The translations under genes were made by a program, and so were the position numbers. Under the pieces are notes generated by a model. That model saw only the letters and a program-made list of their open reading frames with translations. It was not told where the DNA came from and searched no databases. A DNA stretch of 64,000 bases from the NCBI GenBank assembly GCA_965227155.1, contig OZ245731.1, positions 1-64,000 on the forward strand. Reading direction: 5' to 3'. Within the stretch, counting starts at the first letter, position 1, and every line of letters begins with the position of its first letter. The stretch is from UBA6059 sp965227155 (GTDB lineage: Bacteria; Bacteroidota; Bacteroidia; Cytophagales; Cyclobacteriaceae). Shown here one piece after another: positions 1 to 9,125 of the stretch.

Positions 1-984
1 TCGACATTTTGCCCTTAGCTCAAGAATACTCAGGGCTGGCGTATCATCTATAAAAATTGGCGCATTGGTTAGTTTGCTTGTTTTGTGTACCAGCTGCTCC
101 CATTCGTAATCTTTGAGGTCTCCCTTTTTGATTTTTTCACTCTCCAACTCAGCTTCTGCTGAGATAAGCCTATTGACCAACTGTATAGATGACATCTCCA
201 GGGAAAAAATAGCTACCGGCATGTTAAAGTCTACTGCTGCATTGCGCATGGCAGAAACTACAAAGGCTGTTTTACCCATACCAGGTCGCGCAGCGATAAT
301 GACCAGGTCAGATTTTTGCCAACCTGAGGTTACTCTATCCAATGCTGAAAAACCACTTGCTACACCGGTAAGGCCATCCTTGTGCTTTTTGCGGGCTTCC
401 AGTTCATCGATAGCACTGCGCATCAGGGATTTCATATCCTCAAAATTCTTGCGGATATGAGACTCAGAAATTTCGAAAAGGTTCTGCTCAGTTTTGTCAA
501 GCAGTTGGAAAACATCGGTGGTATCTTCGTAGGCATCCTGCTGAATTTCCGATGATATACGAATCAATTCACGCTTTATGCTTTGCTCAGAGATTATCCT
601 GGCATGGTATTCTATGTTAGCCGCACTGTTGACACGGCTTGTCAATTCCGTGATGTAATAGGCACCACCTGCAATATCTAAAGTGCCATTTTTCCTGAGC
701 TGACTGGTAACTGTAAGCAGGTCCACGGGCTCCGAATTATTGAAAAGATCAACAATCGCTTCAAAAATCAGCTTATGGCTATCCTTGTAGAAGGATTCCG
801 GTTTGAGGATATCAATTACATTGGACAATGCATCCCGTTCCAGCATGAGCGCCCCCAGTACCGCTTCTTCCAGATCTACCGCCTGTGGTGGTACTTTGCC
901 AAGCTGGGCCGATAAATCGCTTACATTGGGTCTTCTGGGTCTGTTGCCAACTCGATAAGATGGCGAACGCTCACTTTTCTCCAT
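1..984 (-). CDS. dnaB: Replicative DNA helicase DnaB (partial, 3' end beyond window)
   Basis: Reading the minus strand from the ATG at 984 gives 328 uninterrupted codons to the window edge. DnaB is the hexameric helicase that unwinds the replication fork. After a short basic N-terminus comes the classic DnaB N-terminal domain (PPQAVDLEEAVLGALML, about residues 30-50), then a linker and the start of the RecA-like domain with Walker A (ARPGMGKTA) and the FSLEMS motif after it. The C-terminal part, with Walker B and the arginine finger, lies outside the window. It is divergent from mpl; a TAGGTTTG -7 box lies just upstream and two DnaA-like boxes lie further up. Identity is sure; only the end is missing. 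Confidence 0.96.
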   Translation of the reverse strand, partial: MEKSERSPSYRVGNRPRRPNVSDLSAQLGKVPPQAVDLEEAVLGALMLERDALSNVIDILKPESFYKDSHKLIFEAIVDLFNNSEPVDLLTVTSQLRKNGTLDIAGGAYYITELTSRVNSAANIEYHARIISEQSIKRELIRISSEIQQDAYEDTTDVFQLLDKTEQNLFEISESHIRKNFEDMKSLMRSAIDELEARKKHKDGLTGVASGFSALDRVTSGWQKSDLVIIAARPGMGKTAFVVSAMRNAAVDFNMPVAIFSLEMSSIQLVNRLISAEAELESEKIKKGDLKDYEWEQLVHKTSKLTNAPIFIDDTPALSILELRAKCR

Positions 985-1015
985 GGATGTCTCAGGGTTT
1001 TAGGATATGTAAATA

Positions 1016-1023
1016 CAAACCTA
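1016..1023 (-). promoter_or_regulatory. -7 box of the dnaB promoter
   Basis: On the minus strand this reads TAGGTTTG, an exact match to the Bacteroidota -7 consensus TAnnTTTG, about 30 bases before the dnaB ATG at 984. No good TTTG -33 element is seen 19-21 bases upstream, so the assignment rests on the -7 box and its position alone. Confidence 0.45.
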
Positions 1024-1063
1024 GTGATAAGTAATGATCAGTGTTGGCCCACTTCTTTACAAG

Positions 1064-1085
1064 TTATCCACCATGCTTATCCACA
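1064..1085 (+). promoter_or_regulatory. Pair of DnaA-box-like sites in the dnaB/mpl intergenic region
   Basis: TTATCCACC (1064-1072) and TTATCCACA (1077-1085) lie in direct orientation with starts 13 bases apart. The second matches the DnaA box consensus exactly and the first in eight of nine positions. They sit between the divergent -7 boxes of dnaB (1016-1023) and mpl (1137-1144). Binding of DnaA here is an inference: it could control dnaB transcription or sequester DnaA. Two sites alone do not make an origin. Confidence 0.5.
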
Positions 1086-1113
1086 AAACGACTTTTCATT
1101 GGAAAAATTTAAG

Positions 1114-1144
1114 TTTGCCCACGGATTAAATTGTCCTATTTTTG
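1114..1144 (+). promoter_or_regulatory. Bacteroidota-type promoter of mpl
   Basis: TTTG at 1114-1117, a spacer of exactly 19 bases, then TATTTTTG at 1137-1144, matching the Bacteroidota -33/-7 consensus (TTTG, 19-21 bases, TAnnTTTG). Transcription would begin about 1150, leaving a leader of roughly 15 bases before the mpl ATG. This is the best promoter match found in the window. Confidence 0.6.
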
Positions 1145-1164
1145 AAAACACAGCTTAACCAATC

Positions 1165-2538
1165 ATGGCAAAAACAGAGAGAGTCCACTTTATTTCCATT
1201 GGCGGTAGTGTAATGCACAACCTGGCTTTGGCACTTCAAAAAAAAGGCGTTCATGTAAGTGGCAGCGATGATGAGATTTTCGAACCCTCCAGATCCAAAC
1301 TGGAGAAAGCAGGGTTATTACCCGCTGCCATGGGTTGGGATGAAAATAATATTTCGAAAGATCTAGATGCTGTGATTCTGGGCATGCATGCCAAGGCAGA
1401 CAATCCGGAATTAGCTAAAGCCCGAGAACTGAATATTCCTGTTTTTTCATTTCCTGAATACATACGCAACCAGTGTGATGACAAACAAAGGGTGGTCATT
1501 ACAGGTAGTCATGGCAAAACCACTATTACGGGTATAATAATTCATATTCTCAAAGCTGTCAATAAAGAGTTTGATTACATTATTGGAGGGGCCACACAGG
1601 ATACCGAGCTTACTGTACAACTCACAGATGCCCCATTGATTATCGTTGAGGGGGATGAATATTTAACAAGCACACTGGATCAGGTTTCAAAATTTCACAA
1701 ATATCATCATCATATAGCTTTGATATCAGGCATCAGCTGGGATCATATGAATGTGTTCCCCACTTTCGATGACTATGTAAAGCAATTTGAAATCATGGCA
1801 GACAATACGCCTAAAGGAGGCTGTATCGTTTATTATGATGATGATTACCTGGTACATTCCATTGCAACCAAAGATCGGGCTGACGTAAAACCGATTCCAT
1901 ACAATACACATCCTTACGAAATCAAAGAGGGCAAAACCTATTTAAAAACTGCCGACGGGCTGCTCGAAGTGCAACTATTTGGTGATCACAACATGCAAAA
2001 TATTGCCGGTGCACTTGCTGTTTGTCAGCGACTGGGCGTATCCACAGAACAGTTTTATGCACATATCGGGACTTTTAAAGGTGTAGCCAGACGTATGCAG
2101 CAAATAGCGGCTACCGATACCCAGCTTATCATTCAGGATTTTGCCCATGCACCATCTAAGGTAGAGGCTACGACCGCAGCACTCAAAGATCAATATCCAT
2201 CCCAAAAGCTATTGGCGGTACTCGAACTGCACACGTTTAGCAGCCTAAACAAGGATTTTCTGCCCCACTACGAGCACAAACTGGACAAGGCGGACATTCC
2301 TCTGGTTTTTATCGAACCCAATACCCTGGCACATAAAAACCTTCCTGAAATCAGCGAATCAGAAATAAAGGAGTTTTTCAAGAATAAAAATATCAGGCTC
2401 TTCAACCAAGCCAGTGAGCTAAGGGAGTTCATTTTAGAAAATACCGATCGTAATACACATGTTTTGTTTATGTCATCAGGTAATTTTGGCGGACTCGATC
2501 TTAAAGAACTCAGCATCAAAATCACAAACCCTTCATGA
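1165..2538 (+). CDS. mpl: UDP-N-acetylmuramate:L-alanyl-gamma-D-glutamyl-meso-diaminopimelate ligase
   Basis: Mpl recycles peptidoglycan by joining the murein tripeptide to UDP-MurNAc in the cytoplasm. The 457 residues match the family's usual length. The N-terminal Rossmann domain begins HFISIGG, the Mur ligase ATP-binding loop is TGSHGKTT at residues 113-120, and the central and C-terminal Mur ligase domains follow (FKGVARRMQ near 308, QDFAHAPSK near 324). MurC is the closest relative, but the start and the DFAHAP motif, where MurC usually has DDYGHHP, point to Mpl. The stop overlaps the next start by four bases (ATGA), so it is co-translated with the exonuclease gene. Confidence 0.93.
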   Translation: MAKTERVHFISIGGSVMHNLALALQKKGVHVSGSDDEIFEPSRSKLEKAGLLPAAMGWDENNISKDLDAVILGMHAKADNPELAKARELNIPVFSFPEYIRNQCDDKQRVVITGSHGKTTITGIIIHILKAVNKEFDYIIGGATQDTELTVQLTDAPLIIVEGDEYLTSTLDQVSKFHKYHHHIALISGISWDHMNVFPTFDDYVKQFEIMADNTPKGGCIVYYDDDYLVHSIATKDRADVKPIPYNTHPYEIKEGKTYLKTADGLLEVQLFGDHNMQNIAGALAVCQRLGVSTEQFYAHIGTFKGVARRMQQIAATDTQLIIQDFAHAPSKVEATTAALKDQYPSQKLLAVLELHTFSSLNKDFLPHYEHKLDKADIPLVFIEPNTLAHKNLPEISESEIKEFFKNKNIRLFNQASELREFILENTDRNTHVLFMSSGNFGGLDLKELSIKITNPS

Positions 2539-3341
2539 AATTACATCTGAAAAATCCATTGGCCATCTTCGACCTGGAGACTACCGGTGTAAGTGTTTCA
2601 AATGATCGCATCATTGAAATGGCGATCATCAAAATTCATCCTGATGGGCAGGAGGAGGAAAAAGTATTTAAAGTAAATCCAGTAATACCGATCCCCGAGG
2701 AATCAAGTATGATCCACGGCATCTACCCAAAAGACGTAAAGGATTTACCTACTTTCAAGGAGGTGGCCAGAGAAGTTGCCCAGTTTTTGGAAGGTTGCGA
2801 TTTGGCTGGGTTTAACGTACTCAAATTTGACGCCCCACTCCTGATGGAGGAGTTTGAGCGGGCAGGAGTAGATTTCTCCATTCACAATCGCAGGATCGTG
2901 GATGCACAGAAAATCTTCCACCTGATGGAAAAGCGTACCCTTAGCGCCGCATATCGATTTTATTGTGGTAAAAACCTTGAAGAAGCGCACAGTGCGGCTG
3001 CAGATACCCATGCCACAAAGGAAGTGATCCTCTCGCAGGTCGAAATGTATGAAGGCAAAAAAGTAGTTGATGCACTTGGCAATGAATTAGGCATCATAGA
3101 ACAATCCGTTGACTCACTCCATAAAGTGTCATCTCATAAAATGGTAGATCTTGCCGGTCGTATGGTCCTCAATGATGATAACGTAGAAGTGTTCAATTTC
3201 GGGAAATTCAAAAACAAACCTGTTGAGGAGGTACTCAAAAGGGAACCCGGCTTTTATGACTGGATGATGAAGGGAGATTTTCCTTTAGATACCAAAAAGA
3301 AGCTCACTGAGATCAAATTGAGAGGTTTTAACCAACACTAG
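2535..3341 (+). CDS. DnaQ-like 3'-5' exonuclease (DEDDh)
   Basis: A 268-residue exonuclease of the DNA polymerase III epsilon type. The Exo I motif FDLETTG carries D13 and E15, the Exo II aspartate is D99 (KFDA), and H152/D157 (HSAAADTH) form Exo III, so the DEDDh active site is complete. Residues about 220-265 (FGKFKNKPVEEV, FYDWMMKGDF) form a small DUF3820-like C-terminal module, also found at the end of some exonucleases. It may be the proofreading subunit or a stand-alone repair exonuclease; the extra module makes me avoid the symbol dnaQ. The start overlaps mpl by four bases. Confidence 0.88.
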   Translation: MKLHLKNPLAIFDLETTGVSVSNDRIIEMAIIKIHPDGQEEEKVFKVNPVIPIPEESSMIHGIYPKDVKDLPTFKEVAREVAQFLEGCDLAGFNVLKFDAPLLMEEFERAGVDFSIHNRRIVDAQKIFHLMEKRTLSAAYRFYCGKNLEEAHSAAADTHATKEVILSQVEMYEGKKVVDALGNELGIIEQSVDSLHKVSSHKMVDLAGRMVLNDDNVEVFNFGKFKNKPVEEVLKREPGFYDWMMKGDFPLDTKKKLTEIKLRGFNQH

Positions 3342-3447
3342 ACCGGTATAAGCAAGGTTTTAGTACCTACTCCACCTTATATTTTTTATCTTAGCTTTTA
3401 ACAGCACCGACCCACAGTCTGTTAAAATTTAAATATATACCATTACC

Positions 3448-5628
3448 ATGGCCAAAACGATTATTGTCTCCAACCGATTACCAGTAAAAATGAGTGTGGA
3501 AGAAGGTAAACTTACCTTTAAACCCAGTGAAGGAGGGTTGGCTACCGGTCTTGGCTCCATCTACAAACAAGGTAAAAATATCTGGCTTGGGTGGCCTGGT
3601 CTTGCCACGGAGAAAAACAGCTTTAAAGAAGAAATAACTTCTAAGCTAAAAAAGGAAAATATGGCACCCATCTTCCTCACCCAAAAAGAGGTGGAAGACT
3701 TTTATGAAGGGTTCTGCAATGAAACAATTTGGCCCAATTTCCACTATTTCAATCAATACATCATTTATGATGATGATATGTGGCAGGCCTATAAAAAGGT
3801 CAATCGAAAGTTTGCCAAAGAACTCGAAAAACATGTGGAGCCCAATGACACAATATGGATTCATGATTACCAATTGCTGCTGTTGCCGGCCCTCATTCGG
3901 GAGAAATTTCCGAAAGTAAGCATTGGTTTTTTCCTACATATCCCCTTTCCTTCATACGAATCATTCAGGCTTTTGCCCTGGAGAAGGGAGCTTTTACTGG
4001 GAATGATCGGGGCAGATTTTCTAGGTTTCCATACGTACGATGACATGCGCCACTTCCTGTCATCCGTGAACCGGCTGGCTGGAATTGGTAATTCTAATGG
4101 TACTATCAATGTTGGCAACCGAAAAATTCTCGCAGATGCCCTGCCGATGGGTATCGATTACGACAAATATGCCAACGCTGCCAGTGAACCCGAAACGCTA
4201 GCCCGAGAGGTACGCTACAGAACCAATATTGGTGATCAAAAGCTCATACTCTCTATCGATCGACTGGATTACTCCAAGGGCATACCACAAAGGCTAAAAG
4301 CATTTGAATTGTTTCTCGATCAGCACAAAGAGTTTAGGGAAAAAGTGTCCATACTTATGGTAGTCGTTCCCTCACGTGATAGTGTAGGCAAATACAAGGA
4401 ATTGAAAGAAGAGGTAGACCTGCTTGTAGGCCGCATCAATGGAAAATATAGCCGGCTCAACTGGACCCCCATTCATTATTTTTACCGTTCTTTCCCACTC
4501 AATGCGCTTTCAGCGTTTTACAGAATGGCCTCCGTGGCATTAGTAACGCCCATGCGCGATGGGATGAACCTGGTGTGCAAGGAGTTTATTGCCAGCAAAC
4601 TCGATAAAAAAGGCGTTTTGATTCTAAGTGAAATGGCCGGCGCTTCCAAAGAATTGAGCGATGCAATTCAAATTAACCCCAACGACATTCATGCGATAGT
4701 GGCTGCCCTGGAGCAGGCACTTACTATGGATGAGGAAGAACAGAAACACCGTATTGAAGTGATGCAGGATTCGCTAAAGCGTTACAATATCCACCATTGG
4801 GTAAATCTGTTCATGGAGCGATTGAATTATATCAAAAATGAACAACGCTCTCTTGAAACCAAGATCATTGATGATAAAACAGAAAAAGCGATCATCAAAT
4901 CCTACAAAGAAGCTAAATCGAGGCTCATTTTCCTTGATTATGATGGCACCTTGGCACCCTTTAAAAATGATCCGAAGCAAGCCAAACCGGATAATGAGCT
5001 ATTAAAAATTATGAAGGGGCTAAGTGCGGATGCGAAGAATAGGATCGTAGTAGTGAGTGGTCGCGATAAGGATACACTGGAAGAATGGCTGGGACAATTC
5101 AACATCGAATTTATTGCAGAGCATGGTGTGTGGAAGCGTGAGAAGGGCGATTCCTGGAAAACGATAACCAAGCTCACCAATCAATGGAAAATTGAGCTCA
5201 AAAAGGTACTTGAAGGCTACGTAAACCGAACCCCAGGGTCATTTATTGAAGAAAAGGACTACAGCCTGGTCTGGCATTACAGAAAAGTAGAAACAGGGCT
5301 GGGGGAAATCAGAACCAGAGAGCTTACCTCTCACCTGAAGTACCTCGCCGGAAATAAAAACCTGCAGGTACTGGAAGGTCATAAAGTTGTGGAGATCAAA
5401 AACTCAGAGATCAACAAAGGGCGTGCTGCTATGCATTGGCTAGATAAATACAAAACTGATTTTGTAATGGCCATGGGCGATGACTGGACTGATGAAGATA
5501 CCTTCCTTGTAATGCCCGAAAAGGCTGTAAGTGTAAAGGTAGGCAGTGCAGCTTCAGCCGCTAAGTATAGCGTGCATTCTCCTCAGGATGTACGAAACTT
5601 ACTTTCCGACCTGATTAAATCTAAATAA
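3448..5628 (+). CDS. otsAB: Bifunctional trehalose-6-phosphate synthase/phosphatase
   Basis: This fused enzyme makes trehalose in two steps: UDP-glucose plus glucose-6-phosphate to trehalose-6-phosphate, then dephosphorylation. Residues about 3-470 form the GT20 synthase domain (VSNRLPV start, GGLATGL loop, WIHDYQLLLLP, HIPFPSYE, MRDGMNLV). From about 490 a HAD phosphatase follows with nucleophile D497 and D499 in FLDYDGTL, and MGDDWTDEDTF near the C-terminus. The length of 726 is usual for Bacteroidota fusions. Its end overlaps the end of the convergent GH15 gene by eight bases. Trehalose is a stress and osmotic protectant, which fits the neighbouring ion and betaine genes. Confidence 0.95.
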   Translation: MAKTIIVSNRLPVKMSVEEGKLTFKPSEGGLATGLGSIYKQGKNIWLGWPGLATEKNSFKEEITSKLKKENMAPIFLTQKEVEDFYEGFCNETIWPNFHYFNQYIIYDDDMWQAYKKVNRKFAKELEKHVEPNDTIWIHDYQLLLLPALIREKFPKVSIGFFLHIPFPSYESFRLLPWRRELLLGMIGADFLGFHTYDDMRHFLSSVNRLAGIGNSNGTINVGNRKILADALPMGIDYDKYANAASEPETLAREVRYRTNIGDQKLILSIDRLDYSKGIPQRLKAFELFLDQHKEFREKVSILMVVVPSRDSVGKYKELKEEVDLLVGRINGKYSRLNWTPIHYFYRSFPLNALSAFYRMASVALVTPMRDGMNLVCKEFIASKLDKKGVLILSEMAGASKELSDAIQINPNDIHAIVAALEQALTMDEEEQKHRIEVMQDSLKRYNIHHWVNLFMERLNYIKNEQRSLETKIIDDKTEKAIIKSYKEAKSRLIFLDYDGTLAPFKNDPKQAKPDNELLKIMKGLSADAKNRIVVVSGRDKDTLEEWLGQFNIEFIAEHGVWKREKGDSWKTITKLTNQWKIELKKVLEGYVNRTPGSFIEEKDYSLVWHYRKVETGLGEIRTRELTSHLKYLAGNKNLQVLEGHKVVEIKNSEINKGRAAMHWLDKYKTDFVMAMGDDWTDEDTFLVMPEKAVSVKVGSAASAAKYSVHSPQDVRNLLSDLIKSK

Positions 5629-7405
5629 AAGTTGGCCTGTCAAGTTTACGGGCAATTCTATTGGCGGCATTGAGTAAACCCACATGACTGTAGGCCTGTG
5701 GAAAATTACCCCACATGCTACCGTCGTGTTCATTTACATCTTCGCTCAGTAGCCCTACGTGGTTAGAATACTGCACCAAATTTTCAAAAATTCGGATGGC
5801 TTCATCCACACGATTGACACAGGCCAATGCTTCTACATACCAGAATGCACAAATCAGGAAGGTGGTTTCCGGCGCCCCGAAATCATCCTGATGTTTGTAC
5901 CGGTAAAACAGGCCATTGGAAGCGAGCAGGTCTTTTTCCAAAGCTTTAAGGTGTAAATCAGCTTTAGCCGTATCGCTATTGAAATAGCCCATCATGATCA
6001 GTTGCAGTGTGCTGGCATCCATTCTATCTGTACCAATAGCCTGAGCATAGCCACCTTTTGATGGCACATAACATTCTTCAATTCGCTTCGCCGCTTTATC
6101 CCGCAGTTTTACCGCCAGCTGGCCCATCTCATTGTTGTGTAGAATGCGAGCAATTTTTATAGCCGCATAAGCACCCGCCCAATGGAACAAGTAAGTGTAA
6201 CAATGATGCTGGCTTATATTTCTAAATTCCCAAAGACCTGCATCCTTCTCATCCATTGTTTTTTCAATGAGTTTGAGGGTTTTCATCACAAGATCAGAGG
6301 AATCAAATCTTTCAGTGAAAATGAACCGCTTATCTGCATACAGTGGCAGTAAGGAAATCAACACCTGCCCGTACACATCATTTTGAATGTGGGTATAAGC
6401 ATCATTACCAATCCTTACAGGCTTATTGCCCTGATAGCCGTCTAAATCAATTTCCAGCTCCTTGATTTCAGAGCTGCCTGTTATTTTATAGAGGGGTTGA
6501 TAGCGGTCATTTTCGGTATAGGTGGCGTTCATGATGAAATGAAAATACATTTCAAGCTCCTCGAAGTGACCTATATTATTGAAAGCATTTAGCGTGTAAT
6601 AGGTGTCGCGCATCCAGCAAAAGCGGTAGTCCCAGTTTCTACCACTACCCGGCGCTTCCGGCAGGCTGGTCGTAGCAGCGGCAATGATGGCACCGGTATC
6701 TTCATATTGATGTATTTTAAGCGCCAAAGCTGATCTGATGGCCTGCCTTTGATAGAAATCTACGATAGAAGCTGACTTTACCCATCTGCGCCAGTAGGCA
6801 ATTGTTTTGGTTAAAAAGCTTTCGCAGGTTTCTATAATGGTTGCTTCGAGTGGAGGCCCATAGCTCAATACCAAATATTTAGGCTCGTTTAGCACAAAAT
6901 CCTGATCTTCAATAACATAGTTCAGAGAAATGTTTGTAGTGAGTCTCAAATGTCCATCCAATCCCAGGTACCGGATATGGTTGCTCCCCAGACTTCTCTC
7001 TGGCCTAATTTTCCCATAGTTACCAACTGGATCACAAACCACCCTAACCATTGGATTACCTGCCAATGGCTCTATTTTTCTTACCAGCATTAAAGGCCTG
7101 AAATATCGATCTTGCTGCATGTAGCGTGGAGCAAAATCAGTGACCTTATATTTACCATCATTAGTTTCTACCTCCGTGCAAAGCACATTAGTGTTTTCAA
7201 TGTAGTATTGTCTGGTTTTAAACTGCTGATTGACAGGTGTAATCGAAAAGCTTCCACCCTTTTCCTTATCCAACATTCCTCCGAATACAAAGCTGCTATC
7301 AAACCTTGGCCAGCACATCCATGAAACATTAGTATGGGTATCAATATGTGCCGTAAACGCGCAATTTCCAATTACTCCGTAATCATAGGTATGTCTTGTA
7401 TCCAT
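5621..7405 (-). CDS. Glycoside hydrolase family 15 protein (trehalase or glucoamylase-like)
   Basis: A 594-residue cytosolic GH15 enzyme with no signal peptide. An N-terminal beta-sandwich domain (YGVIGNC, VSWMCWPRFDS) precedes an (alpha/alpha)6 barrel with NWDYRFCWMRD near 258. The likely general acid is E393 (GLWEFR) and the general base E555 (GLLSEDV), followed by GNFPQAYSH. GH15 covers glucoamylases and the bacterial and archaeal trehalases that share this N-terminal domain. Sitting tail to tail with otsAB, trehalose hydrolysis is the best guess, but alpha-glucan hydrolysis cannot be excluded. Both catalytic glutamates are present, so it should be active. Confidence 0.88.
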   Translation of the reverse strand: MDTRHTYDYGVIGNCAFTAHIDTHTNVSWMCWPRFDSSFVFGGMLDKEKGGSFSITPVNQQFKTRQYYIENTNVLCTEVETNDGKYKVTDFAPRYMQQDRYFRPLMLVRKIEPLAGNPMVRVVCDPVGNYGKIRPERSLGSNHIRYLGLDGHLRLTTNISLNYVIEDQDFVLNEPKYLVLSYGPPLEATIIETCESFLTKTIAYWRRWVKSASIVDFYQRQAIRSALALKIHQYEDTGAIIAAATTSLPEAPGSGRNWDYRFCWMRDTYYTLNAFNNIGHFEELEMYFHFIMNATYTENDRYQPLYKITGSSEIKELEIDLDGYQGNKPVRIGNDAYTHIQNDVYGQVLISLLPLYADKRFIFTERFDSSDLVMKTLKLIEKTMDEKDAGLWEFRNISQHHCYTYLFHWAGAYAAIKIARILHNNEMGQLAVKLRDKAAKRIEECYVPSKGGYAQAIGTDRMDASTLQLIMMGYFNSDTAKADLHLKALEKDLLASNGLFYRYKHQDDFGAPETTFLICAFWYVEALACVNRVDEAIRIFENLVQYSNHVGLLSEDVNEHDGSMWGNFPQAYSHVGLLNAANRIARKLDRPTFI

Positions 7406-7594
7406 AGGAAAATAGGTGTTGGGTTGATTATAGCCTCCAAATTACTATCATTAATTAAAATAACTAATGAATGTTTTAAAAGGGGGCCGTCAAAATTGAT
7501 AAGGCTAGGAAGCTTTAAGTAGGTATCGCACCTTTAATGCAGATGAAAGGATATCAATTATGGCCTTTAATGATGTGTGATACCATCTTTTAAT

Positions 7595-7602
7595 TATATT
7601 TG
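7595..7602 (+). promoter_or_regulatory. -7 box upstream of the K+ channel gene
   Basis: TATATTTG matches the Bacteroidota -7 consensus exactly. Transcription would start near 7609, after the in-frame TTG at 7600, which supports the ATG at 7624 as the real start. No clear -33 element is seen. Confidence 0.4.
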
Positions 7603-7623
7603 ATTGGTTGTCATCTTTCGCCA

Positions 7624-8715
7624 ATGATTGAATTTTTTAAGAGGAATAAGCTTGCCCTTATAAGTCTACAGATATTGTTAGGCATTATTATTTATGCTTT
7701 TCTGATCAACAGACTTGTAGTCTATGAATCTATCAGTCCTCAAGCTTCAATCAACAATTACACCAATGCACTTTGGTACTCTATCGTCACGCTTACTACT
7801 GTAGGTTATGGTGATCTATATCCAGTAACGATATACGGTCGGGGGATAGGTTATATTTTCGTACTAATTAGCCTTGGCATCTATGGATTGCTCATTGGTA
7901 AGATTACAGCATTGATGACCGCCTTCGCAGAAAATAAAAAACTAGGCTATAATGGTACAAGTATGGAAGATCATGCAGTTATAATCGGCTGGAACGAGTT
8001 TGGTAAGCTTGTGACTGACCAGCTTGTGGGCGTTGGCAAAGATGTAGCCATCGTTACCGATCACAAAGATTCAATTGACATCATTCGTGAGCAATATAAT
8101 AACTCAAGTAAAGTGTTTACTTTATTTAGTGACCACCAGAGTTTTGAGACATTGAAAAAAGCCAATATCACTAAATCGGCTATTGTTTTTATCAACCTCG
8201 ACAATGATACTGAAAAGCTGGTCTATATTCTTAACCTCCGCAAGCATTATGGAGAAGATCTCGACTATGTGGTTACGCTGGATAATGCCAATCTGAAAAG
8301 TACTTTCCTGAGTGCTGGAGTGGCCAATGCTGTATCAAAACATGAGATTGCCAGTAAGCTATTGGCCAGTTATATGTTTGAACCGGATGTAGCTAGCTAC
8401 AGTGAAGGCATCATGTCATTTACTCAAAATGATAATGATTACGATATCAAGCAGTTTTTGGTAACACCTGATAACCCATATGCGGGAAAACCATATCAGG
8501 ACGTATTTTTTGATCTTAAAAAACGATACAATAGCATCCTAATTGGGATCAGTAAAATCGATAAGTATGGAAAGCGGAGGTTGATCAAAAATCCTCTAGG
8601 GGATATTAAAGTTAGCCTCGGTGACTATCTTCTCATATTGATTAACGGTAAGTCCTTTAAGATCATACAAAAGGTATTCAATGTAGAGGAAGGGTACTTT
8701 AAACCAAACTCTTAA
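7624..8715 (+). CDS. Two-TM potassium channel with RCK (TrkA-N/TrkA-C) domains
   Basis: An inner-membrane K+ channel of the MthK/Kch type. One transmembrane helix near residues 6-28 is followed by a pore loop with the full selectivity filter TVGYGD (residues 59-64) and a second helix. The rest is cytoplasmic: a TrkA-N Rossmann domain beginning HAVIIGWNEFG and a TrkA-C domain in the last 100 residues, which gate the channel in response to ligands. I chose the ATG at 7624 over an in-frame TTG at 7600 because a -7 box ends at 7602. It is divergent from the GH15 gene and followed closely by a lipoprotein gene. A role in K+ balance under osmotic stress is inferred. Confidence 0.92.
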   Translation: MIEFFKRNKLALISLQILLGIIIYAFLINRLVVYESISPQASINNYTNALWYSIVTLTTVGYGDLYPVTIYGRGIGYIFVLISLGIYGLLIGKITALMTAFAENKKLGYNGTSMEDHAVIIGWNEFGKLVTDQLVGVGKDVAIVTDHKDSIDIIREQYNNSSKVFTLFSDHQSFETLKKANITKSAIVFINLDNDTEKLVYILNLRKHYGEDLDYVVTLDNANLKSTFLSAGVANAVSKHEIASKLLASYMFEPDVASYSEGIMSFTQNDNDYDIKQFLVTPDNPYAGKPYQDVFFDLKKRYNSILIGISKIDKYGKRRLIKNPLGDIKVSLGDYLLILINGKSFKIIQKVFNVEEGYFKPNS

Positions 8716-8717
8716 GT

Positions 8718-9125
8718 ATGCAAAAATTCAAAATAATATTACTCTTGCTGGCAATATTTACCATCAGCAGTTGTGAAAACAGGGAAGTCAATGAAGACCA
8801 TTCTGACGAAGAGGGAAATACTTTTAATGACATGCCAGTGGATGGTATCGAAACCCATTTTAATAGAATTACCGTGGATGGATCTGAATATCTAATCCTG
8901 GAGAGGGATAGAAATAACCCACATGAAGGTTTCGGATTCATGGCTTTCAGACCTAACAAGCTACTCAGAAAGCAGGACACCATAATGGCCTACCTGCAAA
9001 CCGTGATACACTCACAGGCGGAAATTCTTTCGTTGCTCAAGAAAACAACACCAGAGCAGGAAAAAGAGGTACTAATGAAGCTTTATGAGCAGAATCTTTC
9101 TACACGGAAGCCAATTATGCCATAA
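8718..9125 (+). CDS. Hypothetical lipoprotein
   Basis: A 135-residue protein with a lipoprotein signal: basic start, hydrophobic core LLLLAIF, and lipobox ISSC with the cysteine at residue 19. The mature part is acidic at first (EVNEDHSDEEG) and has no domain I recognise. It starts two bases after the channel stop and is probably co-transcribed with it. Its stop directly abuts the stop of the convergent GPP34 gene. Function unknown. Confidence 0.75.
   Translation: MQKFKIILLLLAIFTISSCENREVNEDHSDEEGNTFNDMPVDGIETHFNRITVDGSEYLILERDRNNPHEGFGFMAFRPNKLLRKQDTIMAYLQTVIHSQAEILSLLKKTTPEQEKEVLMKLYEQNLSTRKPIMP

Noticed and set aside
113..460. A 115-codon plus-strand frame
   Set aside because: It lies fully inside dnaB on the other strand, whose frame gives a clear DnaB protein.
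1064..1140. A replication origin beside dnaB
   Set aside because: Only two DnaA-like boxes and no clear unwinding element or further box cluster are present; too weak for oriC.
7600..7623. TTG start for the K+ channel protein
   Set aside because: A matching -7 box ends at 7602 so transcription would begin after it; ATG at 7624 is better.
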